Source: Stenotrophomonas sp. WZN-1
GTDB taxonomy: Bacteria > Pseudomonadota > Gammaproteobacteria > Xanthomonadales > Xanthomonadaceae
Reading direction: 5' to 3'
Assembly: GCF_002192255.1 (NCBI RefSeq)
Contig: NZ_CP021768.1
Span: 1,878,001 to 1,942,000 of the forward strand
Length of the DNA: 64,000 nt
The notes below the pieces were generated by a model. That model did no database searches, was not told the DNA's origin, and saw only the letters and a program-made list of their open reading frames with translations. The translations under genes and the position numbers were made by a program. Below are positions 27,165 through 37,183 of this stretch, in pieces (within the stretch, counting starts at the first letter, position 1; each line of letters opens with the position of its first letter).

Positions 27165-27857
27165 CTGGTAGGTGCCAACCTTGGTTGGCACGATCCGTCC
27201 GGCGCCTGGGCCCCAGATGGGGTGAGGGCCGCTCCCTGTTTGTGCCAACCAAGGTTGGCACCTACCAAAGGCGGTTCCAGGGCGGTGCGGCTGGCGGCGT
27301 TGCCCGCTGTTGGTGGGTGCCAACCTTGGTTGGCACGATCTGTCCGGCGCCTGGGCCCCAGATGGGGTGAGGGCCGCTCCCTGTTTGTGCCAACCAAGGT
27401 TGGCACCTACCAAAGGCGGTTCCAGGGCGGTGCGGCTGGCGGCATTGCCCGCAGTTGGTGGGTACCAACCTTGGTTGGCACGATCCGTCCGGCGCCTGGG
27501 CCCCAGATGGGGTGAAGGTCTCTGGCTGTTTGTGCCAACCAAGGTTGGCACCTACCAAAGGCGGTTCCAGGGCGGTGCGGCTGGCGGCGTTGCCCGCTGT
27601 TGGTGGGTGCCAACCTTGGTTGGCACGATCCGTCCGGCGCTTTTTGAGCCCCATATGGGGTAGGGCCTCTCCCTGTTTGTGCCAACCAAGGTTGGCACCT
27701 ACCAAAGGCGGTTCCAGGGCGGTGCGGCTGGCGGCGTTGCCCGCTGTTGGTGGGTGCCAACCTTGGTTGGCACGATCCGTCCGGCGCTTGGGCCCCCTAT
27801 GGGGTAGGGCCTCTCCCTGTTTGTGCCAACCAAGGTTGGCACCCACCAAAGCGGTAG
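27165..27857. repeat. Array of five ~145-bp units, each an inverted SMAG-like dimer
   Basis: Each unit holds palindrome P1 (gtgccaaccttggttggcac, preceded by ggtag or ggtgg), about 50 bases of spacer, then P2 (gtgccaaccaaggttggcac, followed by ctacc or ccacc), then a second spacer. P1 begins near 27172, 27317, 27462, 27607 and 27754, i.e. spacings of 145, 145, 145 and 147. Spacers are nearly identical between units, so whole dimers plus spacers were duplicated in tandem. P1 and P2 differ only in the central two bases (tt or aa). The array fills the folD-guaB gap. Confidence 0.92.
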
Positions 27858-27909
27858 CCGGGCCGCTGAACCAACCACCGTCCGCGCGACACTGCGTCGC
27901 ATCTACCCC

Positions 27910-29426
<1,517 letters not shown>

Positions 29427-29427
<1 letters not shown>

Positions 29428-30011
29428 TGCGCTTGCAAACTGCTCTTGCGATCACGGGCAGCCTGCTGATGGCAGGCTGTTCGTTGTCCGAACCGCCGCC
29501 GCGCTCCGGGTTTCCGGGCGCGGCGGTTTCGCAATTGCAGGACGTACAGGCCTGCCAGAACGCGTTCTCGCTGCCGAAGGGCTGGCAGGTGCAGGCCGCT
29601 GGCGAACAGCGCTGGCTGCTGAAGGGCACTGGCGAGCGCCCGCTGCAGGTCACGCTGCAGTGCATTACCGAGCTGCTGCACGGGCCGGATGATCCGGTGC
29701 TGACGCCGGTCCTGGGTGCGCTGGAGCCCGCGCGGATGAGCGTGCGCTGGGCGTCCTGGGGCGCTGCGGGTTCGGGCGTCTCGATGGCGGCGCTGCAACG
29801 GCGCATCGTGCCCGGCACCGAAGTGCAGGAAATCGCCGAGCTGCCGCGCGCCGACCGCTCCAACCCCAACGCGCCGCATGGCCTGCTGATGCTGCGCTGG
29901 GACGAGGAAGACACCTCACATATTCAACAACGCGAGGCATTCATCGCCACGCTGACGCAGAGCCTTGAAGCGCCGGGCGCTGCGAAAAACACCACTGGAA
30001 CGGCACCATGA
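29427..30011 (+). CDS. Small predicted lipoprotein between guaB and guaA
   Basis: A 194-residue protein of unknown function. Residues 1-18 form a lipoprotein signal ([10 protein letters not shown], lipidated Cys18). The mature part has a few Trp and two Cys ([10 protein letters not shown] and LQCITEL) that could form a disulfide in the periplasm. It overlaps both guaB (1 base) and guaA (4 bases), so it is translated within the gua operon. I do not recognise a family. Confidence 0.8.
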
Positions 30012-31573
30012 CCAACATCCATAACGACAAGATCCTCATCCTCGATTTCGGCGCGCAGTACACGCAGCTGATCGCCCGCCGCATCCGCGAGCTGGGCGTC
30101 TACTGCGAAATCTGGGCGTGGGACCACAACCCGGCCGAGATCGCCGCGTTCGGCGCCAAGGGCATCATCCTGTCCGGTGGCCCGGAATCGACCACGCTGC
30201 CCGGTGCTCCCGCCGCACCGCAGGAAGTGTTCGACAGCGGCCTGCCGATCTTCGGCATCTGCTACGGCATGCAGACCCTGGCCGCGCAGCTTGGCGGTGC
30301 CACCGAAGCCGCGGACCAGCGCGAGTTCGGCCACGCCGAAGTGAACGTGATCAACCCGGATGCACTGTTCAAGGGCCTGAGCGACCACGGCGGCGAGCCG
30401 AAGCTGAATGTCTGGATGAGCCACGGCGACCACGTCTCCGTGGCACCGCCGGGCTTCACCATCACCGCCACCACCGACCGCATTCCGGTGGCCGCCATGG
30501 CCAACGAAGAAAAGCGCTGGTACGGCGTGCAGTTCCACCCGGAAGTGACCCACACCCTGCAGGGCCAGGCGCTGCTGCGCCGCTTCGTGGTGGACGTGTG
30601 CGGCTGCCAGACCCTGTGGACCGCCGCCAACATCATCGACGACCAGATCGCCCGTGTGCGCGAACAGGTGGGCGATGACGAAGTGATCCTGGGCCTGTCC
30701 GGCGGCGTCGATTCGTCCGTGGTGGCCGCGCTGCTGCACAAGGCCATCGGCGAAAAGCTGACCTGCGTGTTCGTGGATACCGGCCTGCTGCGCTGGCAGG
30801 AAGGAGACCAGGTGATGGCGATGTTCGCCGAGCACATGGGCGTGAAGGTGGTGCGCGTGAACGCCGCCGACCGTTACTTTGCCGCGCTGGAAGGCGTGAG
30901 CGACCCGGAAGCCAAGCGCAAGATCATCGGCAACCTGTTCGTTGAGATCTTCGACGAAGAGTCGAACAAGCTGAAGAACGCCAAGTGGCTGGCGCAGGGC
31001 ACCATCTACCCGGACGTGATCGAGTCGGCCGGCAGCAAGACCGGCAAGGCGCATGTGATCAAGAGCCACCATAACGTGGGCGGCCTGCCGGAGCACATGA
31101 AGCTGGGCCTGGTGGAGCCGCTGCGCGAGCTGTTCAAGGACGAAGTGCGCCGCCTGGGTGTTGAACTGGGCCTGCCGCGCAGCATGGTCTACCGCCATCC
31201 GTTCCCGGGCCCGGGCCTGGGCGTGCGTATCCTGGGCGAAGTGAAGCGCGAATACGCCGAACTGCTGGCCAAGGCCGATGCCATCTTCATTGACGAGCTG
31301 CGCAAGGCGGATCTGTACGACAAGACCAGCCAGGCGTTTGCCGTGTTCCTGCCGGTGAAGTCGGTGGGCGTGGTGGGCGATGCGCGGGCTTATGAGTGGG
31401 TGATTGCGCTAAGGGCCGTGGAGACGATTGACTTCATGACCGCGCATTGGGCGCATCTGCCGTATGAGTTCCTGGGTACGGTGAGCAACCGGATCATCAA
31501 TGAGTTGCGGGGGGTGTCGCGGGTTGTCTATGACATCTCGGGGAAGCCGCCGGCTACTATTGAGTGGGAGTGA
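30008..31573 (+). CDS. guaA: GMP synthase (glutamine-hydrolysing)
   Basis: Amination of XMP to GMP. The 521-residue protein has the class I amidotransferase domain (Cys in GICYGMQT, His/Glu in QFHPEVTH), the ATP-pyrophosphatase P-loop [11 protein letters not shown] and the C-terminal dimerisation domain ending [20 protein letters not shown]. Codon usage changes near 31400: CTA AGG at 31409-31414, then many GGG, ATT, ACT, TAT codons, unlike the body of the gene. This suggests the 3' end was replaced by an integrating element. Confidence 0.97.
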   Translation: MTNIHNDKILILDFGAQYTQLIARRIRELGVYCEIWAWDHNPAEIAAFGAKGIILSGGPESTTLPGAPAAPQEVFDSGLPIFGICYGMQTLAAQLGGATEAADQREFGHAEVNVINPDALFKGLSDHGGEPKLNVWMSHGDHVSVAPPGFTITATTDRIPVAAMANEEKRWYGVQFHPEVTHTLQGQALLRRFVVDVCGCQTLWTAANIIDDQIARVREQVGDDEVILGLSGGVDSSVVAALLHKAIGEKLTCVFVDTGLLRWQEGDQVMAMFAEHMGVKVVRVNAADRYFAALEGVSDPEAKRKIIGNLFVEIFDEESNKLKNAKWLAQGTIYPDVIESAGSKTGKAHVIKSHHNVGGLPEHMKLGLVEPLRELFKDEVRRLGVELGLPRSMVYRHPFPGPGLGVRILGEVKREYAELLAKADAIFIDELRKADLYDKTSQAFAVFLPVKSVGVVGDARAYEWVIALRAVETIDFMTAHWAHLPYEFLGTVSNRIINELRGVSRVVYDISGKPPATIEWE

Positions 31574-31581
31574 GTTGAAAG

Positions 31582-31610
31582 AACGAGGGCGCCGAGAGGC
31601 GCCCTTGTTG
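31582..31610 (+). terminator. Terminator after guaA
   Basis: A 12-bp stem aacgagggcgcc / ggcgcccttgtt (one G-U pair) with loop gaga, eight bases after the guaA stop. Confidence 0.8.
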
Positions 31611-31974
31611 TATGCGGCGCGCGCCCTCGTGTTCTCATTTTGAAGCTCTTGGCGCGTTGAAGCTCTTGGCGCGTCGCGCTGGACTTGTACCAAGGCCAGA
31701 ATCTGCGGGCTCGCCCCGGGAGAGTTGCCAGGGATATGTACCGTTCATCGACGTGGTGGGAATGACTTAGGAGAGGTTCCATCCTCAGATACCTTGGCTT
31801 TGGATGCCTGATATCTGCTGATGGCTGGAAATGAACGTCAAGACTGGCTTTCGGCGTATACGAAAACTAGTGTGAATCAGCTTACGATAGATGCGAGTCT
31901 GTCCACGTGCTGGATCATGTTCCTGCGCATGGAGAAGGCGGCGCAAAGGCTTGGATAAGAGCGAGGTGCAGCAA
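31611..31974. other. Left edge of AT-richer island, no gene seen
   Basis: Base composition drops from here to about 36.06 kb. A perfect tandem duplication of ttgaagctcttggcgcg occupies 31640-31656 and 31657-31673. No integrase, att duplicate of the guaA end, or tRNA was found. The last 20 bases carry the gagg Shine-Dalgarno of the next gene. Confidence 0.5.
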
Positions 31975-32979
31975 ATGCTACTTCCGGAAGATATTGAGCT
32001 GGGATTTTCATTCTCTGGCTACGATAAGAGAAGTCGAGTACGCGTGATGCTGTTTCACCCAAAATGGGGAAGTTACCCACGGGGAACTTTTTTCTGCGAC
32101 GATGGCTTCTTCCATGCTGATGAGGATCTGGTCTTCTCCGTTGTGCGCTGCACTGGCTGGCGGTCCATCAACGAAGATGTTCCATTTTCCGAGTTCGCTT
32201 GGGCTTCGCCTGCCCAGGTAAGGGTGTTGGGTGCGCTTCTTTTTTGTCAGACCTTTGACGGGGCTAGGATCCTTCTCTACCCGGTGGTTGGGCAGGAGTT
32301 GACTTTGAGTGCGGATGGGCTCTGTCTCGATGGACAGGACTCGGTCCGAATGATCAAAGAGAAGCTGCTGCTATCTGCGAAAGAGCAGCATCATCGAGCG
32401 AACATTCCGTGTGTTCCGGCCGGATTGGTGAGTGAGCCTTACGACCTGTTGGATCACGACCTTGATATGGGCCGCTTCCTGTCGTCGTATCAGAGGATAG
32501 ATCCTTCAAACTTTGTACTTGTGCGAGGAATTCAGGCGTTAGTGAAGTCAGATATGTTGGGGCGGCATCGAGAGTTCGGTGAGGAATCGGTCATTGCCGC
32601 ATTCATCGCGTTAGATGCTTCGTTCTCACTTGTCTTGCGGGAACTAAGGCTGGAGGGGCTGAATAATCCATCGGCGAATGATGCAGCCCGTTGGCTACAT
32701 CGTGTTCTCTACGAGGCGTTTGGGCATGAGCCGCCCGGAGCACTGGAGAAATACTTTGAGGAATTCTACGCAAGTAGGATTTCAACGATGCATCCAAGCA
32801 ATCGGTTCGGGGACTTTCCGTACTCGCCGACCATGTGGGACGACGCAATTTACTTGAGATCGCAGCTAAGGCAGGTCTTCTCATTCCTCGTGCATGGAAG
32901 GCATTTCACGGACTTCAAAGATGCGGTCGACGATTTCCGTGCTCAGCGCAATCTTGGGTCTGCGGTGTTAAATGGATGA
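31975..32979 (+). CDS. Unrecognised island protein A
   Basis: A 334-residue soluble protein with no family I can name. ATG at 31975 (MLLPEDIELGF) was chosen for the gagg box 9 bases upstream; the frame is open to 31891. The N-terminal half (about 1-130) is beta-rich with many aromatic residues; the C-terminal half is helical (AAFIALDASFSLVLREL, then RSQLRQVFSFLVHGRHF) and recalls the terminal helices of HEPN-type proteins, though without a canonical R-x4-6-H. It is 26 bases upstream of gene B on the same strand, and both have relaxed, AT-richer codon use. A role in defence is inferred from its neighbours. Confidence 0.7.
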   Translation: MLLPEDIELGFSFSGYDKRSRVRVMLFHPKWGSYPRGTFFCDDGFFHADEDLVFSVVRCTGWRSINEDVPFSEFAWASPAQVRVLGALLFCQTFDGARILLYPVVGQELTLSADGLCLDGQDSVRMIKEKLLLSAKEQHHRANIPCVPAGLVSEPYDLLDHDLDMGRFLSSYQRIDPSNFVLVRGIQALVKSDMLGRHREFGEESVIAAFIALDASFSLVLRELRLEGLNNPSANDAARWLHRVLYEAFGHEPPGALEKYFEEFYASRISTMHPSNRFGDFPYSPTMWDDAIYLRSQLRQVFSFLVHGRHFTDFKDAVDDFRAQRNLGSAVLNG

Positions 32980-33005
32980 AATTCCAATATTAAAGGGAGC
33001 GAGGG

Positions 33006-33608
33006 ATGGGGGATGATGCCTTTAGCATCTGGGTGCCGCACCAGGCGTTCTACATTCAGTCGATGCTCTTCAATACGACATCGACCTTCGAGTCGTGCGG
33101 AATTGCGGAGGGGATCATCAAGAGAATATTGAATGACGAGATTGATCCGCAAGAGGAGAAAGACGTTCTGCTGGACTGCTTGCAAAATATAGTAAACCAG
33201 TCCGGATCTATATCGCGGTACTTCTTCCCATCGCGTGATGGGGTGAAGGCGGGAGATAAGAAGAGTATTCACAAAGATCGCGGACGTTACCTATCAAAGG
33301 TCTTCGGTGTGGAGGGCGACAGCCCCCTGATGAATCGATCATTGAGGAATTCGATTGAGCACTTCGACGAGCGGCTTGATCTCTATCTTCAAGGTGGGAT
33401 AGTTGGATGCATTTTTCCTAGCCTTGTTCTCCCTGAGCCTGAAGACTCGGATGTGCCTCATCACATCTTCAGGGCTTACTACTTGAGGGAAGGAATATTC
33501 CAAGTGTTAGATGAGAGATACAAAATACAGCCGATTATTGATGAGGTGGCCAGAATTCATGATCTCTTAGTAAGATTTGATGGCAACGGTGGGGTCTTTC
33601 GTTTGTAG
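33006..33608 (+). CDS. Unrecognised island protein B with HEPN-type motif
   Basis: A 200-residue helical protein. Residues 113-125 read LRNSIEHFDERLD, containing R114-N115-x3-H119, the RN-x3-H form of the HEPN ribonuclease active-site motif (R-x4-6-H). HEPN proteins act as RNases in toxin-antitoxin, CRISPR and abortive-infection systems. The start has ggagcgaggg upstream. It ends 22 bases from the convergent RloC-like gene. Whether it is an active RNase, and whether protein A is partner or inhibitor, is unknown. Confidence 0.75.
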   Translation: MGDDAFSIWVPHQAFYIQSMLFNTTSTFESCGIAEGIIKRILNDEIDPQEEKDVLLDCLQNIVNQSGSISRYFFPSRDGVKAGDKKSIHKDRGRYLSKVFGVEGDSPLMNRSLRNSIEHFDERLDLYLQGGIVGCIFPSLVLPEPEDSDVPHHIFRAYYLREGIFQVLDERYKIQPIIDEVARIHDLLVRFDGNGGVFRL

Positions 33609-33630
33609 GAGTGAAATTTGCGCCTTGTCA

Positions 33631-36057
33631 TTATTGTGCCCTAGGTGGCTCTCCAATGCTCTTGAGTAGGGCATTGTATTGATGGGGGTCTGAGGAGAAT
33701 ATTTTATCTAAGACAAAGTTGGCCACTTTGGATATCTCTGGAATTTCTATAGGTTTGAATCCACGATCTGGTGTCGATTCAAGATGAGAAAATTCATTGT
33801 TGAGTCGATTAATTAGGGATATTGCAGTTGCGTCTTCATTTCCAAAGAATTTCTTGATTCGCTCAAGCGCATCGTTCTTGTCGTCGTGGTAGGGGAGCTT
33901 GAAGAACAAGAAGGCTTCTAGGAACTTGCGAAGGTTGTTCCCAAAGCTATAGAACGGCTCGTGCGCATCATGCGCGGTGTGTTGGTTCCGGCATTTGTAT
34001 ATCTGATGGAAGAGGTAGTTGAACTCAGTGACGTAGTCCTTCAGATAGGACGGCATCAGTAATATGTCGCTTGTGGGGCCATTTCGCTCCACCATGAAAT
34101 GCTCACTGTCATCAACGCTCTTGGCCTTCCCTTCCCCAGTTGGCAACTTTTTTTTAGGTGTCGACAACCTCTTGAGATATTTTAAGAAGTCAAGGTTGTG
34201 AGTGGAGATGAAGAGCTGACGGTAGCGATAGCCATTAGATCCGTCCGCATTCTTGAACGGCTTGGCAATCAGGCTCTCGATCAGGCTGAACATGAAGAAG
34301 ATGTGGTTCCCGTCTAGGCTGGAGATCGGATCGTCAATGTAGACAATCAAATCCTTGCCCTTGCTTTCAGGTTCTTCCAGTCTGGCAATGAAGTAGCAAA
34401 AGGCAATCAGACTGCATTCGCCTTCACTTAAGTTGTAGGCGGGTTTCCCATCTCGAACTATCTCAAATTTGACGACGTTCCTCTCCGCATTGTCCCTGGC
34501 CTCAAGCTTGATTCCATCATGACCAAAGAAATGGTTGAGCAAGGAATTGACATGCTCCGCACCTTTGCGTTCATCCTTTTGTTGGCTTAGGAGGAGGGAG
34601 ATATGGGCTTCGAGCTTGATAATCTCGGCTTCCGCGTCACCATACGCAGTACTGGTAATGTCGGCGTCTGTCTTAAGGTCCGCTATGCGGGCCACCTCTG
34701 CATCGTAGTTGATGGCGCTGATGAAGGAGGCAACATCGGCGAGTCGTAATGCCTCTCGCGCGGAGCCCTTGTCCTTCTCTAGGGAGTCGGTTCGGCCATT
34801 GCTCTTTCCGATTAGATCATTTATATCGTGGGCACATCTCTGAATTGCCTCTGGATCATGCTTGGAGAGCGGCATGGCAACCTGCTGAAAGAGGTTGCTC
34901 TTTCTCGCATTTAATGCGGCCTTGAGCATTTCCAAGTCTTGCTTGTAAACCACTAGGCATTCAGTGAGTAATCCTTTGCTGGCCTCAAACGAAGCCATTT
35001 CCTCTGCATAGAACTTGTCGCCACTTAAAGTCAAGAAGCTAGGTATGGCTTGAATTTCGCTGGTGAGCAAGGCCATGCATGAATCGATGGATGACTCAAG
35101 ATCAGATGATTCCTTGCTGAAATGTGAGTCCAGAACCTCCCACATGTTATGAGGAAGGCTCTGACGACAAAAGGCGCACGTGTCTCGCTTGTCTTTGTGC
35201 AGTGCTATGCCTTGCTTCACCCACGCTTGAAGGGTGGCCTCAATCAATAGCTCCTGAATCGCTTGAGTTGGCTTGATTAATCTTGAAAGTAGCTCTTCAG
35301 CGGTCTTGCTCAGTGAGTCGTGCTTGAGGCTGATCGTTACGGTGTCGGCAATGTCAGGTAGGGCCTCTTGCTTTAAGAGGTTTACCTTTATTGCTTGTTC
35401 TTCGGTTGTCAATGGCGTGAATCCGGCCTTTTTGACGGAAGTGATGTCCCTCTTGATGCTTTCTATGTTATAGACGGCGGGGCCATAGGTGCGGTTCTGC
35501 TTAATGTTCTCGTTGGCATGAGAGCGAAGCTTGCTTTCCAGTGCATCAAAAGCACTCTTATGGTTGTTCTTGTTCCGATCTCTTTCTTTCCTCTTGGTAG
35601 CTAGATCGTGCCGAAGGCCCGTCTTGGATTCTGAGCTGCCAAGTTTTTCCTGGATGGCTGTGATTTCATTCTCGATCTCCTTGTTCTTCTCACCGACGAT
35701 TGCGAAGGACTTTATCTCCCCTCCAACGTCCTGATTGATCAGGAAGCTAAGATTTTCACTGACGAAATCCCGGTTGTAGACTCGGATATCGTAGTCATGG
35801 TCAGCGATGCTAGTCTGAGTTACATCACCTTTGTCTCCGCGGATGGTGAAGGTCGCGCCAGCGTAGTTTGAAGGCATGCGTCCCGTTTCGAGCGCCCGGA
35901 AGATTCGGGAAAGAGTGGTTTTACCAGAATAATTGCGACCATAGAGGATATTCAGACGCTTGAAATCCTGGACTGCGTTGCCACGATCACGCACGCTCTT
36001 CTTCCAGTTAAGACCACTGAAGCTTCCGAATTGGGTGATGTCAATCTGGTTAAACAT
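33631..36057 (-). CDS. RloC/PrrC-like AAA ATPase, putative tRNA anticodon nuclease
   Basis: An 808-residue ABC/SMC-type ATPase of the AAA_13 group. Walker A is G40-RNYSGKTT; a coiled coil (about 125-500) is broken by a zinc-hook-like C294-AF-C297; the signature LSEGE is at 543-547, Walker B IVYIDDPISSLD at 571-582 and the H-switch STHN near 618-621. The C-terminal domain has R710-KFL-E714 and a later His in NEFSH (758), a candidate R-E-H triad like that of the anticodon nucleases PrrC and RloC. RloC cleaves and excises the tRNA wobble nucleotide when DNA damage or phage infection activates it. No restriction-modification genes are adjacent. AT-richer than its surroundings. Confidence 0.85.
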   Translation of the reverse strand: MFNQIDITQFGSFSGLNWKKSVRDRGNAVQDFKRLNILYGRNYSGKTTLSRIFRALETGRMPSNYAGATFTIRGDKGDVTQTSIADHDYDIRVYNRDFVSENLSFLINQDVGGEIKSFAIVGEKNKEIENEITAIQEKLGSSESKTGLRHDLATKRKERDRNKNNHKSAFDALESKLRSHANENIKQNRTYGPAVYNIESIKRDITSVKKAGFTPLTTEEQAIKVNLLKQEALPDIADTVTISLKHDSLSKTAEELLSRLIKPTQAIQELLIEATLQAWVKQGIALHKDKRDTCAFCRQSLPHNMWEVLDSHFSKESSDLESSIDSCMALLTSEIQAIPSFLTLSGDKFYAEEMASFEASKGLLTECLVVYKQDLEMLKAALNARKSNLFQQVAMPLSKHDPEAIQRCAHDINDLIGKSNGRTDSLEKDKGSAREALRLADVASFISAINYDAEVARIADLKTDADITSTAYGDAEAEIIKLEAHISLLLSQQKDERKGAEHVNSLLNHFFGHDGIKLEARDNAERNVVKFEIVRDGKPAYNLSEGECSLIAFCYFIARLEEPESKGKDLIVYIDDPISSLDGNHIFFMFSLIESLIAKPFKNADGSNGYRYRQLFISTHNLDFLKYLKRLSTPKKKLPTGEGKAKSVDDSEHFMVERNGPTSDILLMPSYLKDYVTEFNYLFHQIYKCRNQHTAHDAHEPFYSFGNNLRKFLEAFLFFKLPYHDDKNDALERIKKFFGNEDATAISLINRLNNEFSHLESTPDRGFKPIEIPEISKVANFVLDKIFSSDPHQYNALLKSIGEPPRAQ

Positions 36058-36278
36058 GCCCCCTCCCCCTAAGAGTGACCATTGGTGTGGCGCAGACGTA
36101 GCAGTTGTAGATTATCTTTGGGGCTGCTGCAACTTTGAGAGTCTGACTGCACCAGCTATGGGTTCATTCTGGCGCGGATCAATATCGCGATGGAACCTCC
36201 AACGAATGTCCGCTTCTAGCCGGAATCGGACGTCGGTCGATACCTCGCTCGAGGAAGTCTGGCGCAGGTGTGCTTGGA

Positions 36279-36644
36279 TCAAGTAGAACACTCCGGCCTA
36301 ACCTCCCGGCAAGCCCACTCAACCAGCCCCCGGCAAGCCAAGAACAGGCCATCCACAACCCCCTCATCCAGATGCCGCTCCGGGTCTGCTGCCACCCGGC
36401 AGCGATCCGCTGCATGCAGCAGCTCCAGTACCGTCAGCGCCCCGACCATTGCGCGCTCGCTCCGCGCCAGGCTCACGCGGCGGCCGGGTGACACATCGGT
36501 TTCTGGCCAGGGATGACCATCAGCGCCCTCGCAGCCGCGCATGCGCTTGAGGATGCCGAGCAGGGAGTTCAGGTCGGGCAGGGGAGTGTCGTCGTTGATG
36601 GGTTCAACAACGGTGTACGAGGAGAAGGTGTCGGATTCGTTCAT
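36279..36644 (-). CDS. Small conserved-looking hypothetical protein
   Basis: A 121-residue acidic protein starting MNESDTFSSYTVVEPI (ATG at 36642-36644). It has a proline/aspartate-rich start and a helical C-terminal half (SERAMVGALTVLELLHAADR and VVDGLFLACRGLVEWAC). No catalytic motif is visible. It resembles small multi-copy hypothetical proteins of Pseudomonas and Stenotrophomonas; I do not assign a family. It is preceded by a region full of inverted repeats. Confidence 0.6.
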   Translation of the reverse strand: MNESDTFSSYTVVEPINDDTPLPDLNSLLGILKRMRGCEGADGHPWPETDVSPGRRVSLARSERAMVGALTVLELLHAADRCRVAADPERHLDEGVVDGLFLACRGLVEWACREVRPECST

Positions 36645-36693
36645 GGCGTCGGCTTCCGTGGCTGTGCTTAACAGCGCCACCGTGTGAGCGGGT

Positions 36694-36825
36694 GGCGGAC
36701 GGTGCGGGTTGCAAACCGGGACGCAGAGAAGTGACCGGCGGGCCCGAAGGCCCCCACGCACCGTCCGCCATATAGGCCGACGGATTGCCAGCCGGCACCG
36801 CCCCAAGGACGGTGCCGACTGGCAA
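36694..36825. repeat. Nested inverted repeats upstream of the small hypothetical gene
   Basis: First pair: ggcggacggtgcg (36694-36706) and cgcaccgtccgcc (36757-36769). Second pair: ttgccagccggcaccg (36787-36802) and cggtgccgactggcaa (36810-36825) with one mismatch. On the gene's strand they form two large hairpins 50-180 bases before its ATG. Confidence 0.7.
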
Positions 36826-37183
36826 GCGTTTTCACTCTACGTCTCGGGTTTGCACGCCCGGCCACCCGTTGTCGGTGGCGCGCCATGGTGTTTACACCGC
36901 CGCTTCGAACGCCAATAGAAAATGGCGAACACGAAGTGGAATTCGAGAGCGAAGAACTATTGTTGCACGCAGCATTCGTGCAGGCCGCGACACCGCCGGA
37001 CGCATTCGCGAAGCTGCTCCGTTGATTGCGAATCAAAGTGGCGCAATCGCCCACGCGACAAGCGAATAGCGCGACGACCTGCTTTGCAAAAGCTCTTAGT
37101 CCGCCTCGCCAAGCAACGGCGCGCGATCAGCCGCATAGCCCGAAAAGCGGTTCAAACCCGACACCGCTGACAAGCCCCCGGCT
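36826..37183. other. Gap without a supported gene
   Basis: Contains a ggtgt-tt-acacc palindrome near 36888-36899 and AT-richer sequence, but only short overlapping open frames of basic, low-complexity composition. I see no credible gene. Confidence 0.5.

Noticed and set aside
23476..27261. Long minus-strand frame spanning moeB, repeats, antiporter and folD
   Set aside because: It runs antisense through three real genes and the repeat array; the 27-bp unit is divisible by three and keeps the frame open artificially.
31574..37183. Integrase or duplicate guaA attachment end around the island
   Set aside because: Searched by eye for the last guaA bases and for integrase-like frames; none found, so the island is called only from composition and gene content.
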